A stretch of DNA of 64,000 nucleotides from Pseudomonas sp. QS1027 (GCF_002814235.1 NZ_PHSU01000008.1:124001-188000), one strand, 5' to 3'. Positions 44,599 to 53,621 are shown, counted from the first letter of the stretch. Notes: a model not told the origin generated them from the letters alone. A program made the numbers and translations.

Positions 44599-45059
44599 TA
44601 GGCAGAAGCCTTGATGAAATCATCGAAGTCATCTTTCCCTTTGCGAAAAATACCCTTCACAACATTGCGCGAAAGCATCTCACCGCCACCCTTCGCAATC
44701 TCAATTGCGATGAGCCCGATCAGGTAGGTTTGCAGACCCGCAGTTCCGGCTCCGATTGCAGAAACAAGCAATGGTGCTCCGGTGAACGCTACACCCCAAC
44801 TACATAAACGTGCCGCTTCAATAAAAACTTGGCGACCAATCATGTTGGCGGTCCCGAGCACCCCAATCGCCGCAACGACAGTCCCGACGCTAATATCACA
44901 ACCATAGATGGCGGCGATGTGATTGATCATCAAGGAGTTCTCGGCGACGAGCGCTGCCGAGACAGCGGGCACTGGAACTGCTCCCGTAGCGGTGGCGGCC
45001 AGCACGTATTTCGTAAGGATTGCCTTGGATTGCTGCTCCAACTTGTCATTGCTGCTCAT
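44598..45059 (-). CDS. DUF697-like membrane protein
   Basis: 153 aa. 'KAILTKYVLAATATGAVPVP' and 'NSLMINHIAAIYGCDI' match the DUF697 pattern: hydrophobic hairpins that often accompany small GTPases or nucleases at the membrane. Two to three hydrophobic segments (about 18-45, 60-85, 95-125) and a basic C-terminal tail are present. It is divergent from the XRE regulator and probably controlled by it. Confidence 0.7.
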   Translation of the reverse strand: MSSNDKLEQQSKAILTKYVLAATATGAVPVPAVSAALVAENSLMINHIAAIYGCDISVGTVVAAIGVLGTANMIGRQVFIEAARLCSWGVAFTGAPLLVSAIGAGTAGLQTYLIGLIAIEIAKGGGEMLSRNVVKGIFRKGKDDFDDFIKASA

Positions 45060-45160
45060 GTTCTTTTCCTTGTCTGCTAGCGAGCTCAGAGCTCTCTGGT
45101 GGTAGAGGGTGCGTTTGGGTACCAGCCGCTCGGCGGTAGATGTACCGTACAGCACCATAT

Positions 45161-45274
45161 GCATTACATGCAAGTGTGCGTTTTGGAGAAATAGTGAGGC
45201 TAAAGAGATTTATCGATTTAGAGCTGGCTTGTCCAGGAGGGGAAATTACTGCATTATGTGAGTGTGCGTTTTGA
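45161..45274. promoter_or_regulatory. Direct repeats between the divergent genes
   Basis: gcattacatgcaagtgtgcg at 45161 and gcattatgtgagtgtgcgtt at 45251 share the block agtgtgcgttttg, 90 bp apart, between the XRE regulator and the DUF697-like gene. They are good candidates for operator sites of the XRE protein, the second lying just before its own start. Confidence 0.5.
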
Positions 45275-45285
45275 CGGGGTTTGCT

Positions 45286-45693
45286 ATGACTGAAATGAAG
45301 ACGGTGACAACCTACGGTGCGATTCTCGGAGCTGTGCTTGGACAGATCAGGTCGGCCAACGGATTGAAGCAAAGCGATCTTGCAGAGGCTGTAGGTGTCG
45401 GTCCATCGACATGGTCTCGCATTGAGAAGGGCGAAAGCTCGTTGTCGACTGATCAGCTGAAGTTGGCAGCCGACGCGCTGAAGATGCCGCCTTCCCGGAT
45501 CCTCGAGATGGTGGATGTGGCAGAGAAAGTGACGGCTGATAAAGGTATTGCACGCGAGCCAGTCGGCCAGGCACAGTGGACCGCAGCTGCTGGTGCTATC
45601 GCGCTTGGCCTCATACCGGTAGTCGGAAGCATGTTGAGCGGCATTGTTGCGGCCACAATAAAATCTCAGATCGAGAAAGCGACCAAGAAATAA
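45286..45693 (+). CDS. XRE-family regulator with hydrophobic tail
   Basis: 135 aa. The helix-turn-helix is 'LKQSDLAEAVGVGPSTWSRI' (about residues 27-46), followed by 'EKGESSLSTDQLKLAADAL'. The C-terminal third is hydrophobic and Gly-rich ('GAIALGLIPVVGSMLSGIVA'), unusual for a soluble repressor and similar in style to the neighbouring DUF697-like membrane protein. It may tether the regulator to the membrane or to that partner. Confidence 0.82.
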   Translation: MTEMKTVTTYGAILGAVLGQIRSANGLKQSDLAEAVGVGPSTWSRIEKGESSLSTDQLKLAADALKMPPSRILEMVDVAEKVTADKGIAREPVGQAQWTAAAGAIALGLIPVVGSMLSGIVAATIKSQIEKATKK

Positions 45694-45845
45694 TCGTCTG
45701 CTGCCTTTGCGTACTCAACTGGGAGGCGCTGGAGCGTAATACGGCCTATTCCCAATGACCGCTCCTGGCCGATTTTGTTGAAAAAGTAGCTCCCCTGTCT
45801 GGCCTGCGGCAAAATTCTCGCATCGGCAGCAGGGAAGTACGCAGC

Positions 45846-46415
45846 ATGATGGGACAGTTATCGAGTGGGCAGGAGCGACTGTTTTACTCGTTCAACCTTG
45901 AAGATCACATCCCCTCCAATCACCTTCTGCGCAGCATTGATCAGTGTCTCGATCTGAGCGACCTGCGCCACTACCTCGCCCATTTTTATAGCCCGATTGG
46001 GCGTCCGTCGATTGATCCTGAACGGATGATTCGCATGCTGATCGTGGGCTATTGCTACGGCATTCGCTCCGAGCGGCGGTTGTGCGAAGAGGCCCATTTG
46101 AACCTGGCGTATCGCTGGTTCTGCCGGTTGAGTCTTGAAGATGAAGTTCCTAATCACTCAACCTTTTCCAAAACCGGCACGGCCGTTTCCGGGACAGCGA
46201 TCTGTTTCGCTTGTTGTTCAATGAGGTGCTGCGTCGCTGCATGGATGCGGGTTTGGTCAAGGGCGAAGGCTTTGCCGTGGACGCCAGCATTATCAAGGCG
46301 GATGCGAGTCGGCAGCGCGGCGTGCCGGGCGATGAACCGGTCAACCGACCCATCGCGGCCCTTAAATGGCTATGCAGCATTGCGGCGGTCTCTTTGAAGA
46401 ACTGCTTACTCTGAG
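45846..46415 (+). pseudogene. IS1182-family transposase fragment
   Basis: 'MMGQLSSGQERLFYSFNLED', 'RMIRMLIVGYCYGIRSERRL' and 'AYRWFCRLSLEDEVPNHSTF' are the conserved N-terminus of IS1182 transposases. Just after 'STFSK' the frame breaks. The continuation 'LLFNEVLRRCMDAGLVKGEG' plus 'FAVDASIIKADASRQRG' lies in another frame, ending soon after. The catalytic C-terminal half is gone. Confidence 0.8.
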
Positions 46416-46514
46416 CTGCGCACTGATTGAAATGCAGCCTATCTGACCGTATGTAGAGGATAGGCGATTCGAAATTTTCGAGCTAAAAATAATCACAAGT
46501 TAAAGAGATAAAAA

Positions 46515-46865
46515 ATGGAATTCACATTCACAGCGAAAGACAACAATGACTATACAATTTTATTTGATGATGAGGGATATGAAATATCAGTTTATAAGAC
46601 TGGCCAAAAGCTAGGTTCCATCAGCCTCGACCTCCGCGACGAAGATGGTGACTGGGAACACTACCACATTACGCACTTGGCCTTAGACGGGTGCAAGGGG
46701 CTTGGCATAGGGCAACGCTGCCTAGAGCTACATAAAAGAATTTTTGATACCCCTCTAACCGCCGGGCGGTCAAATGCTGGTCAACAAGATGATGGAAGTC
46801 ACCTCACCGGGGACGGACCCGCATTCATCGCGAATATGCGTAAAAAGGGAGTTGTATCACCTTAG
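46515..46865 (+). CDS. Small GNAT-like protein
   Basis: 116 aa, AT-rich gene. 'ITHLALDGCKGLGIGQRCLE' resembles the acetyl-CoA-binding loop and helix of GNAT N-acetyltransferases, but the fold is short. Its stop codon sits inside the left end of an attC-like site (46860-46940), as expected for an integron gene cassette. Substrate unknown. Confidence 0.6.
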   Translation: MEFTFTAKDNNDYTILFDDEGYEISVYKTGQKLGSISLDLRDEDGDWEHYHITHLALDGCKGLGIGQRCLELHKRIFDTPLTAGRSNAGQQDDGSHLTGDGPAFIANMRKKGVVSP

Positions 46866-46940
46866 CTTGAATGACATTTAAGGGACGGGCTTTAGCCCGT
46901 CCCAGTGAGTGCAGCGAACGATTTGAACCTGTTGTTATGT
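46860..46940. repeat. attC-like integron recombination site
   Basis: An 81-bp imperfect palindrome. It has an outer GTTATGT core at 46934, an inner hairpin gggacgggc/gcccgtccc, and the block cagtgagtgcagcgaacgatttgaacc. The last block is nearly repeated in the site at 47927-48002. The other outer core (CCTTAGC) is degenerate. Confidence 0.6.
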
Positions 46941-46943
46941 TTT

Positions 46944-47896
46944 CTAAAAGCCAACAGCTAGGCTATGAATATATTCTTTAACATTTTTATGGCTGTTTTC
47001 TGGTAATCCATTATTTAAAATGTAAGTCATACCTCTAATGGGGATTGGAATATATCGCTCATTGCCTGAAATAACAAAGCACTTGTCTGCCTGAAAGATT
47101 ATTCCTAATGTCATCCCCCCCCCATATTGTATCTAAGGGGTAAGGCGCTATATAGCGCGCTCTCCGCTTCATGCATTATGTAGCTTTGAATAATATTCTG
47201 AAGATTTCTATCTTCCAACACACTATCAATAATATCTTGATCAAAGCGCTGAAACTCTTTAACTTTTGCGTGATTCCTGTAGAAACCCTCAAAGATTCTT
47301 TGGATAAATTCTTGAGCTTTTTCCATTGGGTAAACATTTGATATATCTAAAGCGATAATGCCAAACTTAACTTCGCCCTTAGTAGCTCTTTCTTCAATTT
47401 GATCTTTAGCCTTATCTACATTTTTGACTAGGTTATTAAGACTTCGGATATTCTTGCACTCAACTGCAATTTCTCCTTCAACAGTAATATCCCCTTGTCC
47501 AGACAAGCTAACCTTATTGCTGCCACCATTAGCCAAAGCAAACCTTGCCCCCATTAAAAACTCAAAAACAAAATCATGGGACTGAACTTTGTCATCATTT
47601 ATTAGGTCATACTTACCTTCGACTAGTCTTATTGCATCTTCCTTGTTAAATTCTATTTTATTATCAAAGACAACGTTAAGCTGGTTCAATTTAATAATAA
47701 TCTCAAAGAGCTTCGTCATTTCAGGAATATCAAGCTCAAAAATTTTATCTAAATCACGGCGAATATGCCCAATTCGAGTGTTTTTTACATTCGTTCTAGG
47801 CCTGATCTCTTTAAGGAGAATTTCCAGATTTCCAATTAACCTATCAAAGCCGCTGGTTATATCTTCAAGGTTGTGAAGCGTTTTTTTGAAGCTCAT
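46944..47896 (-). pseudogene. PD-(D/E)XK-like nuclease gene broken at a G9 tract
   Basis: From ATG at 47896 the frame runs 261 codons and stops at 47111, directly after a run of nine G (plus-strand C 47115-47123). In the next frame 55 further codons continue ('GMTLGIIFQADKCFVISGNE', 'RGMTYILNNGLPENSHKNVK') to a TAG at 46944, immediately beside the attC-like site. With ten G the product would be 317 aa. 'GQGDITVEGEIAVECKNI' gives a D-x(n)-E-x-K nuclease-like core. The tract may be a phase-variable switch, a mutation or a sequencing error. It is probably a cassette gene. Confidence 0.65.
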
Positions 47897-47926
47897 CTTA
47901 ATGCTAACTCTGATCAAAGTGGGAAA

Positions 47927-48002
47927 ACATAACGCTTGGATGGGGGGCGGGCTTTATCACGACCCAGTGAGCGAAGCGAGCGATTTGAACCAATTGTTAT
48001 AC
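47927..48002. repeat. attC-like integron recombination site
   Basis: A 76-bp palindrome with outer cores ACATAAC (47927) and GTTATAC (47996) and inner arms cttgga / gaaccaa. The centre ccagtgagcgaagcgagcga is shared with 46860-46940. The stop codon of the next gene (TAA, minus strand) lies within the right core. Confidence 0.65.
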
Positions 48003-48290
48003 GAAATCAAGGAGCTGAATAAGTGCTTGTAGCAATATTGAAATTGCAGCAAATATAGCGCCAATTGCATTCCATCGAGATTGGGCAGAAAAAGTTGAAG
48101 ACATATCCCATCCATCCAGGCTTATGGACGCCAAATTGGGTTTCTCGCCCTTCCTTTCAGCTTTTTTTCGACGGCGCTCCATCTCTCTTTCATGGCTGAC
48201 TTTCACAATGCTTGCGTACAGCCAACTTCCCGCGGAAATAAATCCGCTGGCGATTGACACTATTACTATAATTGCAACGTATGTAGTCAT
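47997..48290 (-). CDS. Small two-TM cassette protein
   Basis: 97 aa with an N-terminal hydrophobic helix (about 4-28), a highly charged middle ('REMERRRKKAERKGEKPN') and a C-terminal helix (about 73-96). It ends inside the attC-like core. Function unknown; it looks like a typical orphan gene of an integron cassette. Confidence 0.6.
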   Translation of the reverse strand: MTTYVAIIVIVSIASGFISAGSWLYASIVKVSHEREMERRRKKAERKGEKPNLASISLDGWDMSSTFSAQSRWNAIGAIFAAISILLQALIQLLDFV

Positions 48291-48334
48291 GCCGTTTCAC
48301 CGGTTCCGATTGATTTTATATAACTACTGATTAG

Positions 48335-48355
48335 GCGACATTGCTGTCGCATAAC
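48335..48355. repeat. Possible further attC edge
   Basis: The hairpin gcgac-attgct-gtcgc is followed by GCATAAC, read on the minus strand as GTTATGC. This is the form expected at a cassette boundary just upstream of the two-TM gene. Only one side is clear. Confidence 0.35.
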
Positions 48356-48360
48356 ATACC

Positions 48361-48899
48361 TTGAGATGTCTGATAACGTCCGTTGTCATATAGTAAACCC
48401 TTGATTTGCACAGACGAGAAAATGGCAAGCGCGACTAGATCAGGTGAAAAAACGACGTGAAAAACCACACGTACCAAATTAGCCAAGGCATCGTAATTGC
48501 TAGACGCTACTGATCGGTCTCAAGGTTGTCTAGTTGACGTGTCGAAAAAATGTAGAAATCACAGCGAACAAAAGCGGATCAAAACAGATGTGTGTTAGCT
48601 AGGCCTCATGAATAGCAAGGCTTAGCAGGGATAACGCAGGCAGAAACAGAGGGTTCGATTCCTCTGGATCAGTGAATCGCCGCTGATCTTTTAAGCACTT
48701 GATGACCACTTTTGGCCGATAGCCGACGCTCACGTACGACAGCTTTCGGCAAAAGCGGGCACGACAGTTCGGCCATCCTGCGTGGGGCTCGACTCGTTTT
48801 GTCCGTATCTCTAAGCGGTTAAGGTCATGGAAAAAATAGGGGCGTGCTACCATATCGCCATCTTTTCCCAAGAAGTTTTTCTGCCTCTAGGTATTCGCC
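48361..48899. other. Gene-free stretch before the SF2 helicase
   Basis: No supported gene in about 540 bp. At 48645-48670 a short agagggttcgattcctct resembles a tRNA T-arm but no tRNA surrounds it. At 48705-48790 lies another degenerate palindromic repeat (cttttggccgatagcc ... ggcaaaagcgggc). The helicase promoter must lie here. Confidence 0.4.
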
Positions 48900-51830
48900 A
48901 TGGACGATGTAGTCATAACGCATTTGGATGTGTACCAGAGCTGGCAAAACCATCTCTTCAATTTCAGTATCGACGATCCCAAGACGAACGCACCCGGGCT
49001 GCGCAAGCCGCAACTGGCTGCGCTTTACGCCACCTTGGGGCACCTGGTGGTTGATCCTTCTTCGACCGCCACAGTGGTCATGCCGACCGGTACAGGGAAG
49101 ACTGACACCATGCTCGCACTAATCATCGCTGCGAGGATGGCCAGAACCTTGATCCTGGTTCCCTCGGATGCCCTCAGAACACAGTTGGTGGGCAAGTGCA
49201 CGGAGATGAAGACACTCCGCACCGTGGGGGCGGTATCGGACATAGCGCGCAACCCCATTGTTGCAGCCATCGATTCGAAGCTGTCTCAGGCGCAGGTTGC
49301 AAAATTAGCTACTGCCAACATCATTGTGGCCACCCCCCAGGCCCTACTGCTATTCGAAGACGCTGCCTTGGGGGCGCTGGTGAACATGTGCAGCCACCTG
49401 ATGATCGATGAGGCTCACCATGTGGTGGCAGCGAGTTGGAACCGAATCAAAACCGCCTTCAGCGGCAAACCTTGTATTCAGTTCACAGCGACGCCATTCC
49501 GAGAGGATGGTCTGGCTCTGGCCGGCAAGATCATCTACAACTACCCGCTCCGGGATGCGCAGCTTGATGGCTATTTCAAAGGCATCGAGTTCCATCCGGT
49601 ACGAGAATACAACCTCAAGCTGTCTGACCAGGCCATCGCAGACAAGGCTGTTGAGCTGCTCCGGGCTGACCTCAAGGCTGGGTACAACCATTTGATGATG
49701 GTGCGAGCCAAGTCGCACAAGCGGGCGACAGACCTGTTTGAGATTTATAAGCAGCACGTCGACCTAACGCCAGTCCTGATTCACAGCAAGGTGCCGAACC
49801 AAGCCAGAGTGATGGCGGAGATCGTCGAGAAGAAGCACCGGATCATCGTCTGCGTCGACATGCTTGGGGAAGGCTTCGATCTGCCTGAGCTCAAAATCGC
49901 CGCAATTCATGATCAACATCAAAGTCCCGCGGTGACGCTCCAGTTCATTGGTCGGTTGACGAGGGTTGATGCCGCCCTTGGTGATGCCAAGTTCGTGGCG
50001 AACATCGCTAATCAGAAAACCGACCACCAGATGGCAGAACTCTACAAGGAGAGTGCTGACTGGGGTGCAGTCATTCGCAACGTGAGCGAGCAAAAGGTAG
50101 GTCGGGAAATTGAGAGGGCTGACTTCAACGAGCAGTTTGCTGACGGTGACGATGCCCAAGTGATTTTTGGGCTGAACCCGAACCCCAAAATCAGCGCCGT
50201 GGCGTATCACGTCTCCTCTAAGGACTGGACACCACAGCGTGCGCAGGGTCTGGATGGACGCAGGGAAACACTGCAGTACATCTCGATCAATGATCAGGCC
50301 GATACCGTCATTGCCGTGACTCGGCGAGAGACTATGGTTGGGTGGGCTCAAACCGAAGAAATCGTCGATACCAATTGGAATCTGTACATTGCTTTCTATA
50401 ACAAGGCGCAGAAAACCCTGTTCATTCACACCTCAGGTGACGATACCCAGGCAACTCGCTTTCTCAACCTGGTAGCCAAAGACCCTCGTCGCATCAATGG
50501 TGAGCCGACCTTCCGTGCGCTCCACGACATCAAGCTGATGAAGCTGCAGAACGTTGGCCTGTCCCGCGCCCGGAAAGACCTGCGATTCACGATGCACGTG
50601 GGGCGCGATATCAACCAGGTGATTAGCGACATCGAGAAAGGCAATGCGACAAAGTCCAACATCTTCGCCACCGGTTTTGAGGATGGAGAACGAACCACTG
50701 TGGGCTGCTCGCACAAGGGCAAGATTTGGGAGATGAACTCCTCTCCAATCAACTACTGGGTCGAGTGGTGCAAGCGCATGTCGGTCAAACTCAACGACAA
50801 CACCATCGACCCTGCTGACGTACTCAAAAATGTCATGCGTGTTGACCAAATCAAGGACAGATGGCCAGAAGGCCTGTTCTACGCCGACTGGCCTCTGTCG
50901 ATCGCGATCGAAAACGAGCAAAGGATCTCGCTATATTTTCAGGGAGAGACTTTCAACCTTCTCGACGTCGAGCTTGGTAAGCCTGAGTACAGTGGAGTGC
51001 GGACGCTGGAGATCCCCGTCCTTGTCGTGGGTAACGATGGCGAAGAACGTCGCCTCACTACCATCGCCATCAAGTTGTTGGAGGACGGATACAAGACCTC
51101 CTGCCCAGGTGTGAAGATCCTTTACCCCCACGAAATGCCACTGGACTCCTACCTGGATGCAGAGCCGCTTGTTTTGCTCAAGGTCGACGGTTCCATGGTG
51201 CAAGGCAACTACCGTCAGTACTCGCTCAACAGCATGGATGTAAAACTGCCTGCCGGTTTGCTCGAACCCTGGGATTGGGGAACGACGAAAATCCATCAAG
51301 AGTCCATGCGTGCAGACCGACGTAAGGACTCAGTACAAGGCTTCACCTTTGACAAGATCGCTGATGACTACTCCATAGTCTTCAACGATGACGGCAAAGG
51401 CGAAATTGCTGATCTCGTGGCAATTCGGGAAAACAAGGACGCCATTTACGTCGACCTTTACCATTGCAAATTCTGCCCCGTGACGGACGCCCCCGGGGCC
51501 CGCGTCGCCGACGTCTATGAAGTATGCGGTCAGGCGTCGAGATCGGTGAAATGGCTGTACACGGACGATAAGTTCTTCAACCGACTGATGGATCGTTACC
51601 AGCAATCACTGCTGAAGGACTTCGACAGAATCCTGAAGGGCACGCCTCAGCAGTTGGAGATACTGCGCAACAAATGCCACGACCATGAGCTGATCTTCAA
51701 ATTTGTGATCGTCCAACCCGCGATATCAGCGAAGAAGGTGTCGAAGGAACAGTTGGCCGTCTTGGGAACGAGCTACTCATACATCAAGAGTATCTCGGGC
51801 TCGGACATCAAGGTCATTGTCAGCCCTTAA
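48900..51830 (+). CDS. SF2 DEAD/DEAH helicase with C-terminal nuclease-like domain
   Basis: 976 aa. Helicase motifs are Walker A 'MPTGTGKTDTM' (about 61-71), 'LMIDEAHHV' (about 170), 'QFTATPFRED' and motif VI 'LQFIGRLTRVD'. After two unrecognised regions the C-terminal part has 'GEIADLVAIRENKDAIYVDL' followed by 'YHCKF' near residues 835-860, a pattern compatible with a PD-(D/E)XK nuclease core. Single-gene helicase-nuclease fusions are common in phage-defence islands. No methyltransferase or partner is adjacent. The start ATG lacks a strong ribosome site, so an earlier start is possible. Confidence 0.82.
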   Translation: MDDVVITHLDVYQSWQNHLFNFSIDDPKTNAPGLRKPQLAALYATLGHLVVDPSSTATVVMPTGTGKTDTMLALIIAARMARTLILVPSDALRTQLVGKCTEMKTLRTVGAVSDIARNPIVAAIDSKLSQAQVAKLATANIIVATPQALLLFEDAALGALVNMCSHLMIDEAHHVVAASWNRIKTAFSGKPCIQFTATPFREDGLALAGKIIYNYPLRDAQLDGYFKGIEFHPVREYNLKLSDQAIADKAVELLRADLKAGYNHLMMVRAKSHKRATDLFEIYKQHVDLTPVLIHSKVPNQARVMAEIVEKKHRIIVCVDMLGEGFDLPELKIAAIHDQHQSPAVTLQFIGRLTRVDAALGDAKFVANIANQKTDHQMAELYKESADWGAVIRNVSEQKVGREIERADFNEQFADGDDAQVIFGLNPNPKISAVAYHVSSKDWTPQRAQGLDGRRETLQYISINDQADTVIAVTRRETMVGWAQTEEIVDTNWNLYIAFYNKAQKTLFIHTSGDDTQATRFLNLVAKDPRRINGEPTFRALHDIKLMKLQNVGLSRARKDLRFTMHVGRDINQVISDIEKGNATKSNIFATGFEDGERTTVGCSHKGKIWEMNSSPINYWVEWCKRMSVKLNDNTIDPADVLKNVMRVDQIKDRWPEGLFYADWPLSIAIENEQRISLYFQGETFNLLDVELGKPEYSGVRTLEIPVLVVGNDGEERRLTTIAIKLLEDGYKTSCPGVKILYPHEMPLDSYLDAEPLVLLKVDGSMVQGNYRQYSLNSMDVKLPAGLLEPWDWGTTKIHQESMRADRRKDSVQGFTFDKIADDYSIVFNDDGKGEIADLVAIRENKDAIYVDLYHCKFCPVTDAPGARVADVYEVCGQASRSVKWLYTDDKFFNRLMDRYQQSLLKDFDRILKGTPQQLEILRNKCHDHELIFKFVIVQPAISAKKVSKEQLAVLGTSYSYIKSISGSDIKVIVSP

Positions 51831-51989
51831 TTAAATTGCACCAGCGGAATTGCAGCTGATTTCGCTGATGTCATGCTGTTATCTGCGGTTCCGATACCGA
51901 CTTCGCTTTTGCCATCACGAGCTTGTGACAGCCTGAAGCGTCCTAAATTTCCAAGGTGCTCGATGACAGCTTCTGGCCGTTCTCTTCCG

Positions 51990-52240
51990 GTCATGTCTCC
52001 ACAAGTCTTGCTGGTCAAATACGGTGCACATGACTGGTCAGGTCGAAAGCAAATGGGGGGCAACCTCGTGCAATTACCCAACTGTGATCTGAATATGGCC
52101 GAGAGCAAAATCCTCATGCTCTGAGGAATCCATTCAAAGCATCTGGTCAAGTCCCATGCAAACAGCTGGTCAGGTCCAATGCAAATGGGTGGTCATATGC
52201 AACGCAAACGGGTGGTCAAGTAGGGTGCAATTTCCCATAC
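51990..52240. repeat. IS-end-like short repeats
   Basis: At least five related units, tggtcaggtcgaaagcaaat, tggtcaagtcccatgcaaac, tggtcaggtccaatgcaaat, tggtcatatgcaacgcaaac and tggtcaagtagggtgca. Similar units occur inverted at 39484-39550 and at 62975-63030. They resemble the multiple end repeats of IS21-type elements whose bodies are gone. The surrounding 51831-52342 has no gene. Confidence 0.5.
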
Positions 52241-52342
52241 AGATCAATAAACTGCTTGCTAGGTGTTCAGTCTCGGAGGGGCATGGCATATCCTTGCCAA
52301 AAAACGGAAATGGTATACGACTTACAACCGGCGAGGACTTTG

Positions 52343-53233
52343 TTATATATGGCTCGTCGGGGTCCGCTCCGGCGCTGACTGTGTACAGCCCGCCGGTACA
52401 CTTATCGGTTTGGGAAAGTCGCCGTCGGCCTTCATTAAGTGACCGATGTCCATGTAGTTCCAGAGCCAGCCTGCGTGCAGCTTCTGGCTAAAGCAGGTAA
52501 AAAACAGCTGTTTTTCACCCCATTTCGGTTGCCATGCTGTATCCATCAAGGTTCGGGCCGACGCACTGTTGCCTGAATAGATGTACGTCAGCATGTCACG
52601 CCATAGCAGGGCGGGTGGCCACAGATCGTTGGTACCGACCTCTTCCAGCAGGAGCGCCTGCGTATCTTCCTTCAGCTCGACATCCGATGGCGCCGGTTTG
52701 CGCATGCCAGCGACGTTCAGTACATAGCGTCCCTGTACGGCATCCCAACTTAACGAGACCGGTGGTGCAGGGCTGCCTGCGAATGAGTGATACCAAAACG
52801 CAAAACTAAAATCTAAGAAACCCAATGTTGGTCCACCACGAGCGACCGTTTGCATATCGATCAGATTCGAATTGTAAGCCTCGATATCTTGCTTATGCAG
52901 TGATGGAGCAAAACTGATGATGTGCAACGTATAGCAACAGTTGGCACCCCCACTGTGGCTGCCCACGATCATATTCGGCGCATGGGTGGGGTCGGGGTCT
53001 GTATAGAGCACGTCGAAGTAGACATTTTTGAGCGTGATCGGCTGTGAACCTTCTCGCGTCAAGGTCACGATTTTTTTGTCGTCATCCGACTGAGACGTCG
53101 CCTTCAGCACGGACACTTGAATGCTCGTATCGCCGACGGTTGAAGTGATCAGTGTCTTGGGTTCGGCTTCCACGGCCCAAACCTGGCTCACAGCAAGATA
53201 CAAAAGCCACGGGGCACACCAGCGCATAAGCAT
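52343..53233 (-). CDS. Exported protein, unknown function
   Basis: 296 aa starting at the ATG preceded by 'aggga'. The signal peptide is 'MLMRWCAPWLLYLAVSQVWA'. The mature part has 'SGGANCCYTLHIISF' with a Cys pair and a Trp-rich C-terminal half ('FFTCFSQKLHAGWLWNYMDI'). Likely periplasmic, helical C-terminus. The family is not recognised. Transcribed leftward. Confidence 0.75.
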   Translation of the reverse strand: MLMRWCAPWLLYLAVSQVWAVEAEPKTLITSTVGDTSIQVSVLKATSQSDDDKKIVTLTREGSQPITLKNVYFDVLYTDPDPTHAPNMIVGSHSGGANCCYTLHIISFAPSLHKQDIEAYNSNLIDMQTVARGGPTLGFLDFSFAFWYHSFAGSPAPPVSLSWDAVQGRYVLNVAGMRKPAPSDVELKEDTQALLLEEVGTNDLWPPALLWRDMLTYIYSGNSASARTLMDTAWQPKWGEKQLFFTCFSQKLHAGWLWNYMDIGHLMKADGDFPKPISVPAGCTQSAPERTPTSHI

Positions 53234-53596
53234 CACATTTTCCCTGAATGTCTAACACAGCAAGTCCATTTGAAATTGACCAAGCGGTGAAGTAAGTGGC
53301 TCTGGCCGAATGGATCAAGGCACTAGGCTATTACCTTGACATCATCCTCGGTCCAAGTGAAGTTTCTCAGACCGCTTGCTTGAACATTCAGCAATCCATT
53401 CAGCAAGTTGACAGCCGGTCAGCGAACAGGCATCACAGGTGCGCAACGGCAGCCCTTTATGCGGCGGCAGCGATCATTATCTTGATTCAGCCTGTGGTGG
53501 TTCAACTGCGTCGCACACTGCATGGGGGCGGTCCGAGCAGGGCGCAGGCAATCGACTGAGGGGGGCTGACATGGCCGTTGAACTTCGGAGCCGAAC
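53234..53596. other. Intergenic region
   Basis: No convincing gene. A + strand frame at 53296-53559 exists but lacks codon bias and a ribosome site. It holds the promoter of the exported-protein gene at its left edge. Confidence 0.4.
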
Positions 53597-53621
53597 GAGC
53601 GGAAAGCCAGGCTTTCCGCTC
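53597..53621. terminator. Hairpin terminator of the DUF6124 gene
   Basis: gagcggaaagcc-a-ggctttccgctc, a perfect 12-bp stem just past the stop of the leftward DUF6124 gene. No T-run, so efficiency is uncertain. Confidence 0.6.

Noticed and set aside
48620..48690. tRNA or tmRNA 3' end suggested by agagggttcgattcctct
   Set aside because: Only a T-loop-like string is present. The stem has mismatches, there is no acceptor or anticodon arm, and no matching att sequence.
51990..52240. CRISPR-like array
   Set aside because: Units are imperfect, about 25-60 bp apart without regular spacers, and have no cas genes. IS-end repeats explain them better.
53296..53559. 87-codon plus-strand frame
   Set aside because: No ribosome site, unusual composition and no recognisable domain; it lies in a region of terminator and promoter sequence.
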